DNA from: an uncultured Spirochaetaceae bacterium
GTDB taxonomy: Bacteria; Spirochaetota; Spirochaetia; Treponematales; Treponemataceae
Assembly: GCA_902799965.1 (NCBI GenBank)
Contig: CADCCO010000004.1
Location: 1-64,000 of the forward strand
Length of the DNA: 64,000 nt
Direction: 5' to 3'
Shown here: piece after piece, positions 42,892-49,779 of the stretch
Layout of the letters: each line of letters opens with the position of its first letter
How positions within the stretch are numbered: the stretch's first letter is position 1
Made by a program: the position numbers and the translations under genes
The notes under the pieces: model-generated
Seen by the model: the letters and a program-made list of their open reading frames with translations, nothing else
Told to the model about the DNA's origin: nothing
The model's database searches: none

Positions 42892-43587
42892 ATGAAATTT
42901 CTTTTGTCGTCATTTATCGCTCTTTCTCTTTGCGCGCCGCTCTTTGCGGCGGACGTTAAATTCATCGATTACGACGACGACTTTTTTATGCAGGACATCA
43001 CGGAGCAAGATGTCAAGGACCGCAAGAGGCTTAAGACTGATTTTATTCCTTGGGTTAAGCAGCAGTTTTACAATTCCAGCGAAAAGGAAACGTTGGCAAA
43101 GCAGATTCTTTCTTTTGACATGGGAATGTTAGCGCGCGGCTTTAGGCACGGCGGCTTGGGACTTGGAATGAGTTTTGAAAAGCAAATAATTCCGCACCTT
43201 TCGGCGAGCGCTTACTTTGGCCAAGCCTTTATTTTTAAAAACAGCGACGGCTGGGGCGGCTTTACGGTTTCGCCGGCGCTTTTTGTTTACTACTATCCTA
43301 TAAGCCGCCAACTGAGAAAATTTTATTTGGCGACCGGCTTTTGTTGGGACTTGATTGTCTTTTACGGCGACAGAATTCCTGACGGCGCGGCGGCGTCTTC
43401 GTTTTCGATTTTTCCGCAGGCTGGCTACAAGTTTTCGCTGCCTTGGAGATTTTTGCTTGACATTTTTGCCGGCTATAAATTCGCCTTCAATTCAAACGGC
43501 GTTTTTTACGGAAACTCCGCCGACCTTTTGGGCTTTGGCTTCCAATGGGGAATCAGCTTTAAGCATTACATGAAAAAGCGCGCGTAG
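42892..43587 (+). CDS. Predicted outer-membrane beta-barrel protein
   Basis: The product is 231 residues from the ATG at 42892, which creates a clean signal peptide (MKFLLSSFIALSLCAPLFAA). The mature part starts with an acidic stretch (DVKFIDYDDDFF), followed by alternating aromatic and glycine-rich beta strands (GLGLGMSFEKQII, HLSASAYFGQAF, FVYYYPISRQL), as in small outer-membrane barrels. It ends with KHYMKKRA rather than a terminal aromatic residue. The family is not recognised. Confidence 0.7.
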   Translation: MKFLLSSFIALSLCAPLFAADVKFIDYDDDFFMQDITEQDVKDRKRLKTDFIPWVKQQFYNSSEKETLAKQILSFDMGMLARGFRHGGLGLGMSFEKQIIPHLSASAYFGQAFIFKNSDGWGGFTVSPALFVYYYPISRQLRKFYLATGFCWDLIVFYGDRIPDGAAASSFSIFPQAGYKFSLPWRFLLDIFAGYKFAFNSNGVFYGNSADLLGFGFQWGISFKHYMKKRA

Positions 43588-43599
43588 CCGGCGCTCTGA

Positions 43600-44364
43600 T
43601 TAAATCCCGTCAGCGTAGTTGGAGCGCTTTTCAAATTTGAACGCGTCCAAAAATTTTTTGGCGCGCTCTGTTTTTGGCGCGGTGAAAAATTCGTCGGGCT
43701 TGGCTTCCTCAACAATCAGGCCGTCGTCGATGAACACGATTCTGTCGGCCACGGCGCGCGCGAATTCCATTTGGTGGGTTACGATAAGCATCGTGCGGCC
43801 TTCCTTTGCCAAGTCCATCATTACGTCCAAAACTTCGCGAACCATTTCCGGGTCAAGCGCGGCGGTCACTTCGTCAAAAAGCAAGACTTCTGGATTCATG
43901 CACAAGGCGCGGACAATCGCCACGCGCTGCTTTTGGCCGCCCGAAAGTTCCTTTGGGTAGGAATTGATTTTGTCCAAAAGGCCGACGCGCGCCAAAAGTT
44001 TTTTGGCCTGTTCGGTAACTTGCGCCTTGTCGCGCTTTTGCGCCTTTGTCGGGCCAAGCAAAACGTTTTTTAGGACGGTGAGGTTTGGAAACAAGTCGTA
44101 GCTTTGGAAAACCATTCCGACCCTTTGGCGGATCAAGTGCATGTCCTTCGCTCGGTTGGAAATCAGCTCGCCGTCCAAATAAATTTCTCCGCCTTGGATT
44201 GATTCCAAGCCGTTGACGCAGCGCAAAAGGGTGGACTTGCCGCATCCGCTTGGGCCAAGAATCACGACAACTTCGCCGCGCTCAACGTCCAAAGAAACGC
44301 CTTTTAAAACGCCGCCGGCTTCTTTATATGACTTTACAAGGTTCTTTATTTGCAATATCGGCAT
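43600..44364 (-). CDS. Polar amino acid ABC transporter ATP-binding protein
   Basis: The product is 254 residues. Walker A is ILGPSGCGKSTLLR (about 34-47), the signature is ELSGGQKQRVAIVRAL, Walker B is PEVLLFDEVTAALDPE and the H-loop is IVTHQMEFARAVADR. The VGMVFQSYDLFPNLTVLKN segment is typical of GlnQ-like proteins. It is the last gene of the binding protein, permease, permease, ATPase operon, 4 nt after the second permease. Confidence 0.93.
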   Translation of the reverse strand: MPILQIKNLVKSYKEAGGVLKGVSLDVERGEVVVILGPSGCGKSTLLRCVNGLESIQGGEIYLDGELISNRAKDMHLIRQRVGMVFQSYDLFPNLTVLKNVLLGPTKAQKRDKAQVTEQAKKLLARVGLLDKINSYPKELSGGQKQRVAIVRALCMNPEVLLFDEVTAALDPEMVREVLDVMMDLAKEGRTMLIVTHQMEFARAVADRIVFIDDGLIVEEAKPDEFFTAPKTERAKKFLDAFKFEKRSNYADGI

Positions 44365-44368
44365 GCCC

Positions 44369-45064
44369 TTATCCTCTCTTTTCCAGATTGTCGGCGGCCA
44401 ACGAAAGCGGCCAGCAGACGATAAAATACATCAAAAAAATTATTCCGTAAACCGCGATTGAAGCGGTTGGGATTTTCATTCGGTTGGCCTCGATGATTTG
44501 CTGGCCTACTTTGACGACTTCGATTACGCCTACAAAGACCACAAGCGAAGTTGTCTTTATCATTCGCGTGATAAGGTTCATGCTAAGGGGAACCAAGCGC
44601 TTTATCGTTTGCGGAATGATTATGTAAAAAAATATTTGGCGCTCGGTAAGGCCAATCGCGCGGCCGCTTTCGTATTGGTGGCGGGGAATCGATTGCAGGG
44701 CGCCGCGAACCAGGTCGCCCATTTCCGCCGTTCCCCAAAGAGAGAACACGATGATTGACGCGGCCTCTCCTGAAATCGAAATGTCAAAGGCGCGCGCCAA
44801 TCCAAAGTAAGCCAAAAAGAGCAAAACCATTTGCGGCATTATGCGCATGAATTCCAAGTAGGCGGCGCACAAAAGTTTTACCGCGCGGTTTTTGCGCGTC
44901 AAAAGGATTCCGAACAAAAAGCCCAAAAAGATTGAGATGACTACAGAAACTGCGGCGATCCAAATCGTCACGCCAAGGCCGCCCAAAAGGCGGACAAAAT
45001 TCTTTCCCTTAAAAAGGACGCTAAAGGCGGTGGAAATCGCCTGCGCCGCGTTAATATTGTCCAC
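44369..45064 (-). CDS. Polar amino acid ABC transporter permease 2
   Basis: The product is 231 residues with about five membrane helices. The EAA-type loop reads ESGRAIGLTERQIFFYIIIPQ (about 135-155), and YLEFMRIMPQMVLLFLAYFG fits the HisM/GlnP family. It overlaps the first permease by 14 nt. The two should form a heterodimeric channel. Confidence 0.92.
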   Translation of the reverse strand: MDNINAAQAISTAFSVLFKGKNFVRLLGGLGVTIWIAAVSVVISIFLGFLFGILLTRKNRAVKLLCAAYLEFMRIMPQMVLLFLAYFGLARAFDISISGEAASIIVFSLWGTAEMGDLVRGALQSIPRHQYESGRAIGLTERQIFFYIIIPQTIKRLVPLSMNLITRMIKTTSLVVFVGVIEVVKVGQQIIEANRMKIPTASIAVYGIIFLMYFIVCWPLSLAADNLEKRG

Positions 45065-45704
45065 GCTTTAACCTCCCCTCTATAATTCGGGATAAAACGG
45101 AAATCGGAAGCAAAATTATAAAATACGCGGCGACCAAAAGCAAAAGCGATTCCTCGGTCTTGTAGTAAAGGCCGATCAAGTCCTTTGCGACAAACATCAA
45201 GTCGGCCAAGGCCACCGCGCTAAATACCGACGTTTCCTTTAACAAAAATATTATGTTGGCCACGACTCCCGGAACGGAAAGCGCCGCCGCTTGCGGGAGC
45301 ACGACGTATTCCACCAGCTGCCGCTTGTTGAGGCCGACGCACATGCCGCTTTCCAACTGGACGCGGCCGACGGATTCCAAGGCGCTCCTGAAAGTTTCGG
45401 CCATGTAGGAGCCGCCCAAAAAGGTCAGGCCGATGATTCCGCATTGTTCGCCGGAAAGCTTTATTCCCAAGCGCGGAAGGGCAAAGTACAAAAAGAACAA
45501 TTGAATCAAAAGCGGCGTGTTGCGCGAAAGTTCCGTGTAAGCCCTGACGATAAAAGACAATGCGGGAACCTTCCAATAGCGGACAAGGGCGCAGAAAATT
45601 CCCGCAAAGAAAGAAAGCGCTATTCCTATAAAGCCAATCCGCAACGTAAGGCAAGTGGCCTCAACATACAACGGAAGAACTTCTTTTATAAAATCAAAAT
45701 CCAT
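45051..45704 (-). CDS. Polar amino acid ABC transporter permease 1
   Basis: The product is 217 residues from the ATG at 45704, preceded by CAGG. The frame is open to 45752 but that part overlaps a terminator hairpin. AYTELSRNTPLLIQLFFLYFALP and the loop LESGMCVGLNKRQLVEYVVLPQ mark the GlnP/HisQ family. It follows the binding-protein gene after a strong terminator, so it is likely expressed at a lower level. Confidence 0.92.
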   Translation of the reverse strand: MDFDFIKEVLPLYVEATCLTLRIGFIGIALSFFAGIFCALVRYWKVPALSFIVRAYTELSRNTPLLIQLFFLYFALPRLGIKLSGEQCGIIGLTFLGGSYMAETFRSALESVGRVQLESGMCVGLNKRQLVEYVVLPQAAALSVPGVVANIIFLLKETSVFSAVALADLMFVAKDLIGLYYKTEESLLLLVAAYFIILLPISVLSRIIEGRLKRGQY

Positions 45705-45721
45705 CACAACCTGCGGTTTGG

Positions 45722-45754
45722 CAAAAAAAAATTGCCCGGTTTGTCCGGGCAATT
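45722..45754 (-). terminator. Internal terminator between binding protein and permease genes
   Basis: A 10-bp stem AATTGCCCGG/CCGGGCAATT with a 5-nt loop is followed on the minus strand by about nine T. Partial read-through would make binding protein in excess over membrane components. Confidence 0.9.
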
Positions 45755-45780
45755 AATGGCATGCCAACGGCTTTTATATT

Positions 45781-46623
45781 TTACAACTTTCCGCCTTCTA
45801 CTACAAGACTGTCAGCGTCAGAATCTTTTCCGTACACGCTGCGAAGCGTGGCTTCGTAGTCGGCGTGGAAGAACTTTTCCTTGCCAAGCTGAACGATTTC
45901 GTTGTTGAGCCAGTCAAGCAAGTTCTTGTTTCCCTTCTGGACTGCGGGAGCGATTGCGTCAAGGCTTCCGATTGAGTCGGCTCCGGCTCCAACCGCGAAT
46001 GTCGGGTTTTCAATCGCCCAGGCAAGGACTTCAGTGTTGTCGGTTGAAAGTCCGTCGCCGCGTCCGTCCAAAAGCGCGTTGTAGGCTTCTGAGTACTGGT
46101 CAAACTTTAGGAGCTTGATTTTGGGATAGTTCTTTGAGAAGTAGGACTCGGCGGTCGTTCCCTTGGCGATAATCAAAGTCTTTCCGTTAAGCTGGGCGGG
46201 GTCTGTGATCAAAGCCTTTTTTGGCGAGACGATTCCCAAGGCAACCTTCATGTAGGGAAGGGCAAAGTCAACCTTTTGGGCGCGCTCGGGCGTAACAGTA
46301 AAGTTGGCAAGAACGATGTCAACTTTTCCCGTTGCCAAAACCTCTACGCGGGCCGCGGCTTCCACCGGAACGTACTTTACTTTTACGCCCAAGTCCTTGG
46401 CGATGCGGTTTCCAAGGTAAACGTCGTAGCCCTGGTACTCGCCGTTTTCGTCAACGTAGCCGAAGGGCTTTTTGTCGCTGAACACCGCGATGCGGATTGT
46501 CTTGCTTTTTTTGATTTCGGCAACGGTTCGTCCTGATGTTCCCTTTGCATAGGTTGAAGAAAGAGCCACGACGGCCAAAGCCGAAGCCAACGCGATTTTT
46601 TTTGCGATTGAAACGATTTTCAT
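45781..46623 (-). CDS. Polar amino acid ABC transporter substrate-binding protein
   Basis: The product is 280 residues. The start at 46623 follows GGAGG and gives a signal peptide (MKIVSIAKKIALASALAVVALSSTYA). The mature protein is a two-lobed family 3 binding protein: IRIAVFSDKKPFGYVDENGEYQGYDV, VDIVLANFTVTPERAQKVDFALPY and GKTLIIAKGTTAE. These fit polar amino acid ligands such as glutamine, histidine or lysine. There is no lipobox cysteine, so it is soluble in the periplasm. Confidence 0.93.
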   Translation of the reverse strand: MKIVSIAKKIALASALAVVALSSTYAKGTSGRTVAEIKKSKTIRIAVFSDKKPFGYVDENGEYQGYDVYLGNRIAKDLGVKVKYVPVEAAARVEVLATGKVDIVLANFTVTPERAQKVDFALPYMKVALGIVSPKKALITDPAQLNGKTLIIAKGTTAESYFSKNYPKIKLLKFDQYSEAYNALLDGRGDGLSTDNTEVLAWAIENPTFAVGAGADSIGSLDAIAPAVQKGNKNLLDWLNNEIVQLGKEKFFHADYEATLRSVYGKDSDADSLVVEGGKL

Positions 46624-46651
46624 AAATTGCCTCCTGTTTTGTTTTTTATTC

Positions 46652-46674
46652 CTACTATTCCGATAGGAATTAAG
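46652..46674 (-). promoter_or_regulatory. Inverted repeat in the 5' leader of the amino acid transporter
   Basis: ATTCCTA and TAGGAAT are separated by 9 nt and lie just downstream of the predicted transcription start. It could be an operator. Confidence 0.45.
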
Positions 46675-46683
46675 TATAATGCA

Positions 46684-46712
46684 TTTATACCGCGCCCTAA
46701 AAAATTTGTCAA
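46684..46712 (-). promoter_or_regulatory. Promoter of the amino acid transporter operon
   Basis: On the minus strand TTGACA, 17 nt, TATAAA, almost consensus, with a leader of about 50 nt carrying GGAGG. Confidence 0.85.
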
Positions 46713-46802
46713 TAGGTTTTTGAAAAAAAAAATTATTTTTTTTGAGGATCGCAAAAAGCGCGAAAACGCGGGGCTGCCGCAGCATCCGACAGGATGCGGT
46801 AC

Positions 46803-46832
46803 TTGACTAGGTACAGCGTTTTCTGATAGACT
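46803..46832 (+). promoter_or_regulatory. Promoter of the CAU tRNA
   Basis: TTGACT, 18 nt, TAGACT, ending 12 nt before the tRNA. Confidence 0.7.
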
Positions 46833-46844
46833 GAATTCCTATTC

Positions 46845-46917
46845 GGGCCATTAGCTCAGCGGTTAGAGCAGAGGACTCATAATCCTTTGGTCCCCAGTTC
46901 AAATCTAGGATGGCCCA
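46845..46917 (+). tRNA. tRNA with CAT anticodon (probably Ile2, possibly Met)
   Basis: The acceptor GGGCCAT pairs with ATGGCCC. The anticodon arm AGGACTCATAATCCT gives CAT. The flanking bases and the CTTTGGTCC variable region resemble lysidine-modified tRNA-Ile2 more than elongator Met. The T stem CCCAG/CTAGG contains one C-A mismatch. CCA is not encoded. Confidence 0.9.
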
Positions 46918-46992
46918 ATAGTTTCGTAACGAAGTGAGAAACTATACGTAAATCACTTCCTATAGGACAAACGGCGAAAGCCGTATGGCCCA

Positions 46993-47026
46993 AAGCTCAT
47001 TCAGTTTACTGAATGAGCTTTTTTTT
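46993..47026 (+). terminator. Terminator downstream of the CAU tRNA
   Basis: A perfect 12-bp stem AAGCTCATTCAG/CTGAATGAGCTT with a TTTA loop is followed by eight T. The stop codon of the convergent PAP2 gene lies inside it. Between it and the tRNA is a 70-nt spacer with another inverted repeat (ATAGTTTC/GAAACTAT). Confidence 0.92.
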
Positions 47027-47969
47027 CAAACAACGCGTGCAGCGGCTTAAAGGCGAGCGGCGCTATCAAGGCCCCCGGAAAAACCGTCATCAAGCCCCTG
47101 ACAAAATTATGCGGATAATAGCCCATCGGACGGATGAGCGGCGGGAGCAGTACAAAGAAGCAAAGTCCCATAAAGGCGCATCCGATAATCGCGCGGCAAA
47201 CGCGCTCGCCAATTGAAACGTCGGTTGAAAAATTTATGAAGCGCCGCTCGATGAACCAGCTGACGGCAAGCGCCGTTACGTAGCCGCAATCCCTAATGCC
47301 GCTTCTCATCATTCGCTTTGGGTCGACCAAAAGCGAGCCGTCGGCCTTGTAGTCGCGCGGATAGTTTTTAAAGGCGTAGTAAACGAAAACCAGCGCGACA
47401 ATTCCAAGCGCCATGAGCAAAACTTGCGCGTCCTTGTCGCGGTTTTCTTCCGCCCAGTCGCAAAACTTTATCGAAAGGAATATGGTCAAGACGCCGGCCG
47501 CCGCGCCAAAAATCACGTCTTGCGGAGTGTGGACGCCAAGGTAGTTGCGCGAGAACATCACGAGCGCGATGACGGCGCAGCAAAACGCGAAGAACGCGCG
47601 CGACTGCTTTCTGTAAAGCCAGCCTAAGCTTCCGAACATTGTCATCGCGCTGGTGGAGTGTCCGCTTGGAAACGAGTAGCCGGTCGCTCCCGGAATGGCG
47701 AGCGGAGAAGGCTGGATGGCTTCGCTTCTAATCCAAGGCCTGTAGCAGCAGACAGAAAGCTTTGCCATGCTGTTCACTATGCTTCCAAGCCAAATCGCCG
47801 TCAAGAATCTTTGTCCCTTGCGCTTGTCAACGCTCCAGTAAATTACAAAAGGAATCAAGTACAAAATCGGGTTAATGTCAATCGCCGAAATCAGCGCGAA
47901 GAATTTTTCAACCCAATAAGGGAGACTTTGCCTTATGTTCTGCAAAAAAAGTAAATATTTTAAGTCCAT
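47001..47969 (-). CDS. PAP2-family membrane phosphatase
   Basis: The product is 322 residues with about seven membrane helices. The three acid phosphatase motifs are KLSVCCYRPW (about 70-79), YSFPSGHST (about 98-106) and SRNYLGVHTPQD (about 145-156). It probably removes phosphate from a lipid phosphate such as undecaprenyl pyrophosphate or a phospholipid. A long C-terminal membrane extension follows the catalytic part. TAACAT lies 6 nt before the ATG with no Shine-Dalgarno, so the message is probably leaderless. Confidence 0.88.
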   Translation of the reverse strand: MDLKYLLFLQNIRQSLPYWVEKFFALISAIDINPILYLIPFVIYWSVDKRKGQRFLTAIWLGSIVNSMAKLSVCCYRPWIRSEAIQPSPLAIPGATGYSFPSGHSTSAMTMFGSLGWLYRKQSRAFFAFCCAVIALVMFSRNYLGVHTPQDVIFGAAAGVLTIFLSIKFCDWAEENRDKDAQVLLMALGIVALVFVYYAFKNYPRDYKADGSLLVDPKRMMRSGIRDCGYVTALAVSWFIERRFINFSTDVSIGERVCRAIIGCAFMGLCFFVLLPPLIRPMGYYPHNFVRGLMTVFPGALIAPLAFKPLHALFEKKAHSVN

Positions 47970-48009
47970 AGAAATATGTTAGCGCAACGCGCGCGCTTTT
48001 TCTAGCGCT

Positions 48010-48405
48010 TCATTTGGCTTCGTTCTTTAGGCAGGAAGAGCAGCCGACAATCATCACGTGCTTTTTTCCCTGCGTCTTGTTGAAGAGGCGCGCGACCAAG
48101 TGGCCGTCGGCAGGGACGGATTTTCCGCAAACGGGACAGACGCGCTTGACTCCAGGCTCGCAAAGCGGATGGCAATGCGGGCAGCCTGAAATGACGCAGC
48201 GCTGGTCGGGAACGTTCATCGGGCGGAAGACTTTGCTGTAAATGTTTTGGCCGTTCAAAAGAGGCGAGCCGCAGATGGGGCAGTTGACGAGCGCGGGCTT
48301 TTTGTTCTCTTGTGGTTTTGCGGGGCGCTTTCTTTTTTTGAGCGAAAAATAAGAGAGCGCGATAATGAGAATTACGAGGCCTAAAATCAAAAATAAAAAT
48401 TCCAT
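48010..48405 (-). CDS. Membrane-anchored zinc-ribbon protein
   Basis: The product is 131 residues from the ATG at 48405. One N-terminal membrane helix (FLFLILGLVILIIALSYF) is followed by a basic linker and a cytoplasmic cysteine-rich part with three CxxC pairs (CPICGS, CPHCH, CPVCGKS) plus CSSC near the end. These pairs should bind two zinc ions. I do not recognise a named family. Confidence 0.7.
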   Translation of the reverse strand: MEFLFLILGLVILIIALSYFSLKKRKRPAKPQENKKPALVNCPICGSPLLNGQNIYSKVFRPMNVPDQRCVISGCPHCHPLCEPGVKRVCPVCGKSVPADGHLVARLFNKTQGKKHVMIVGCSSCLKNEAK

Positions 48406-48483
48406 ATTCGCCCTTGAAAAATTCACAAGAATGGTATATCATTATTAAAATCTATTCAATATGGAATTAAATGGAGGTTCCAA

Positions 48484-48921
48484 ATGAAGAAAATTTTAAT
48501 CGTTTTGGCCGCTCTCGCTGTTTTTGCTGGAAGCGCCTTCGCGCAGGACGCTCTTGGACAAGCCAAGGCCGCCGCTGATTCAGTTCCGCAGTCATTGCAG
48601 GGAACATGGTACGACAAAAAGTACGACTGCAACTGGGTTCTTTCTGTCAACGCCACAGCCACAGGCCTTGCCAAGTTGGTTGACGCTTCAACAGGAAGCG
48701 TTTACTTCACTTTCACAAAGAACAATGTGCAGAACTTCAAGCAGGAGTATGACATGACAAACGGAGCTGTCATCTCTTTTGAATGCGACGCCACGCACCG
48801 CACATACAAGTTCGTTAAGCCGATTTCTGGCACTCCGGACTTGAACATTGAGATTCACAACAGAATCAACAATGACGTTCACCAGCCCACAATCGTATTC
48901 AAGGGCGCTGATATTAAATAA
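48484..48921 (+). CDS. Small secreted protein
   Basis: The product is 145 residues with a textbook signal peptide (MKKILIVLAALAVFAGSAFA, cleaved near residue 20). The mature part is a small beta-rich domain containing LQGTWYDKKYDCNWVLSV and ending TIVFKGADIK. GGAGG lies 8 nt before the ATG. A strong terminator follows, so it is a monocistronic gene. The family is not recognised; a lipocalin-like ligand-binding fold is possible but not shown. Confidence 0.75.
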   Translation: MKKILIVLAALAVFAGSAFAQDALGQAKAAADSVPQSLQGTWYDKKYDCNWVLSVNATATGLAKLVDASTGSVYFTFTKNNVQNFKQEYDMTNGAVISFECDATHRTYKFVKPISGTPDLNIEIHNRINNDVHQPTIVFKGADIK

Positions 48922-48956
48922 GCCCTCACTCCATTTATAAAAGTTTGCTGAACAGA

Positions 48957-48985
48957 GCCGCCCGAAAATTGGGCGGCCTTTTTTT
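48957..48985 (+). terminator. Terminator of the small secreted protein gene
   Basis: The stem GCCGCCC/GGGCGGC with a 7-nt loop is followed by seven T. Confidence 0.92.
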
Positions 48986-48999
48986 ACGCCATACAGTTC

Positions 49000-49611
49000 C
49001 TACAATAGCTCCTTTACGTATTTTCCCCTGCTGATTTTTACAAAACCGATTTTGTACATGTAGGTCTCGTGGTTTTTGGAGCTTGTTTCAAAGACCGCCT
49101 TTTTGCAGCCGCGCTTGGCGATTTCGTTGAAGAGGAATAGGCCGGCGGAATTGTCTCGGTAGGCTGGCGTTGTGTAGTCTATTGAAATTTGAAAGGTTCC
49201 TTGCGCGTCGATTTTTCCGGCCGTGATTCCCGTGGCCGTGTCGCCGTTCATTAAAATGAAAACGTCGTCGTCATCGGAAAGCCCTTTAAAGTCGGGGAAG
49301 AAATTCAAGATGTCGTCGTTGTATTTTTGCGCGAGGTATTTTGGAAGTCCTGTCGAGCCTTTCGTTTGAATCAAGCGGTAGGCTTTTTCAACGCGGAAGA
49401 GTTGGAAGATTTTTACGAGGTTCACCACGATTAAAAAAGCGTTGAGCGCTGCGACTGGATACGCTGTCACCGCTATCGCGTAGGCGAGCGCTATCGCGCT
49501 TCCCAAAATGTTCACCAGCCTAAGGCGCAGCACCGACGTCATCGTCATTGAAAGAACGACCAGCGCCGAGCCGATGTAGCCGACGATTTCCAAAATTGTT
49601 CGTGTTTCCAT
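49000..49611 (-). CDS. YgjV-like inner-membrane protein with C-terminal acyltransferase-like region
   Basis: The product is 203 residues. Three membrane helices fill the first 80 residues (EIVGYIGSALVVLSMTMTSV, LGSAIALAYAIAVTAYP, LNAFLIVVNLVKIFQLF), as in YgjV proteins. The remainder is soluble. It contains DDDDVFILMNGDTATGITAGK and then AGLFLFNEIAKRGCKKAVFE with KIGFV, which resembles the end of a GNAT acetyltransferase fold. Function is unknown. TAAAAT lies 6 nt before the ATG and there is no Shine-Dalgarno, suggesting a leaderless message. Confidence 0.75.
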   Translation of the reverse strand: METRTILEIVGYIGSALVVLSMTMTSVLRLRLVNILGSAIALAYAIAVTAYPVAALNAFLIVVNLVKIFQLFRVEKAYRLIQTKGSTGLPKYLAQKYNDDILNFFPDFKGLSDDDDVFILMNGDTATGITAGKIDAQGTFQISIDYTTPAYRDNSAGLFLFNEIAKRGCKKAVFETSSKNHETYMYKIGFVKISRGKYVKELL

Positions 49612-49766
49612 AAGGCGATTTTAGCGCGCCGCGCCCGCCGAACGCAAGCCTTTCCATACAAATGCTCAGGGCTTCCGCATTACAAACGACAAAAAAAATG
49701 CGGGCAAATAGAGGCGGGAGCCCTGCGGGGTGGTTAGTAGACGCTAACATTTTTTTTCATTATATT

Positions 49767-49772
49767 TATAAT
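49767..49772 (+). promoter_or_regulatory. -10 box of copA, leaderless type
   Basis: TATAAT lies 7 nt before the ATG at 49780. A weak -35 (CTAACA) is 17 nt upstream. No Shine-Dalgarno is present. Confidence 0.6.
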
Positions 49773-49779
49773 TGAAAAT

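Noticed and set aside
46910-46993. Attachment-site duplication of the tRNA 3' end (ATGGCCCAA repeated 75 bp downstream)
   Set aside because: Only 9 bp are repeated and no integrase or foreign genes lie between them.
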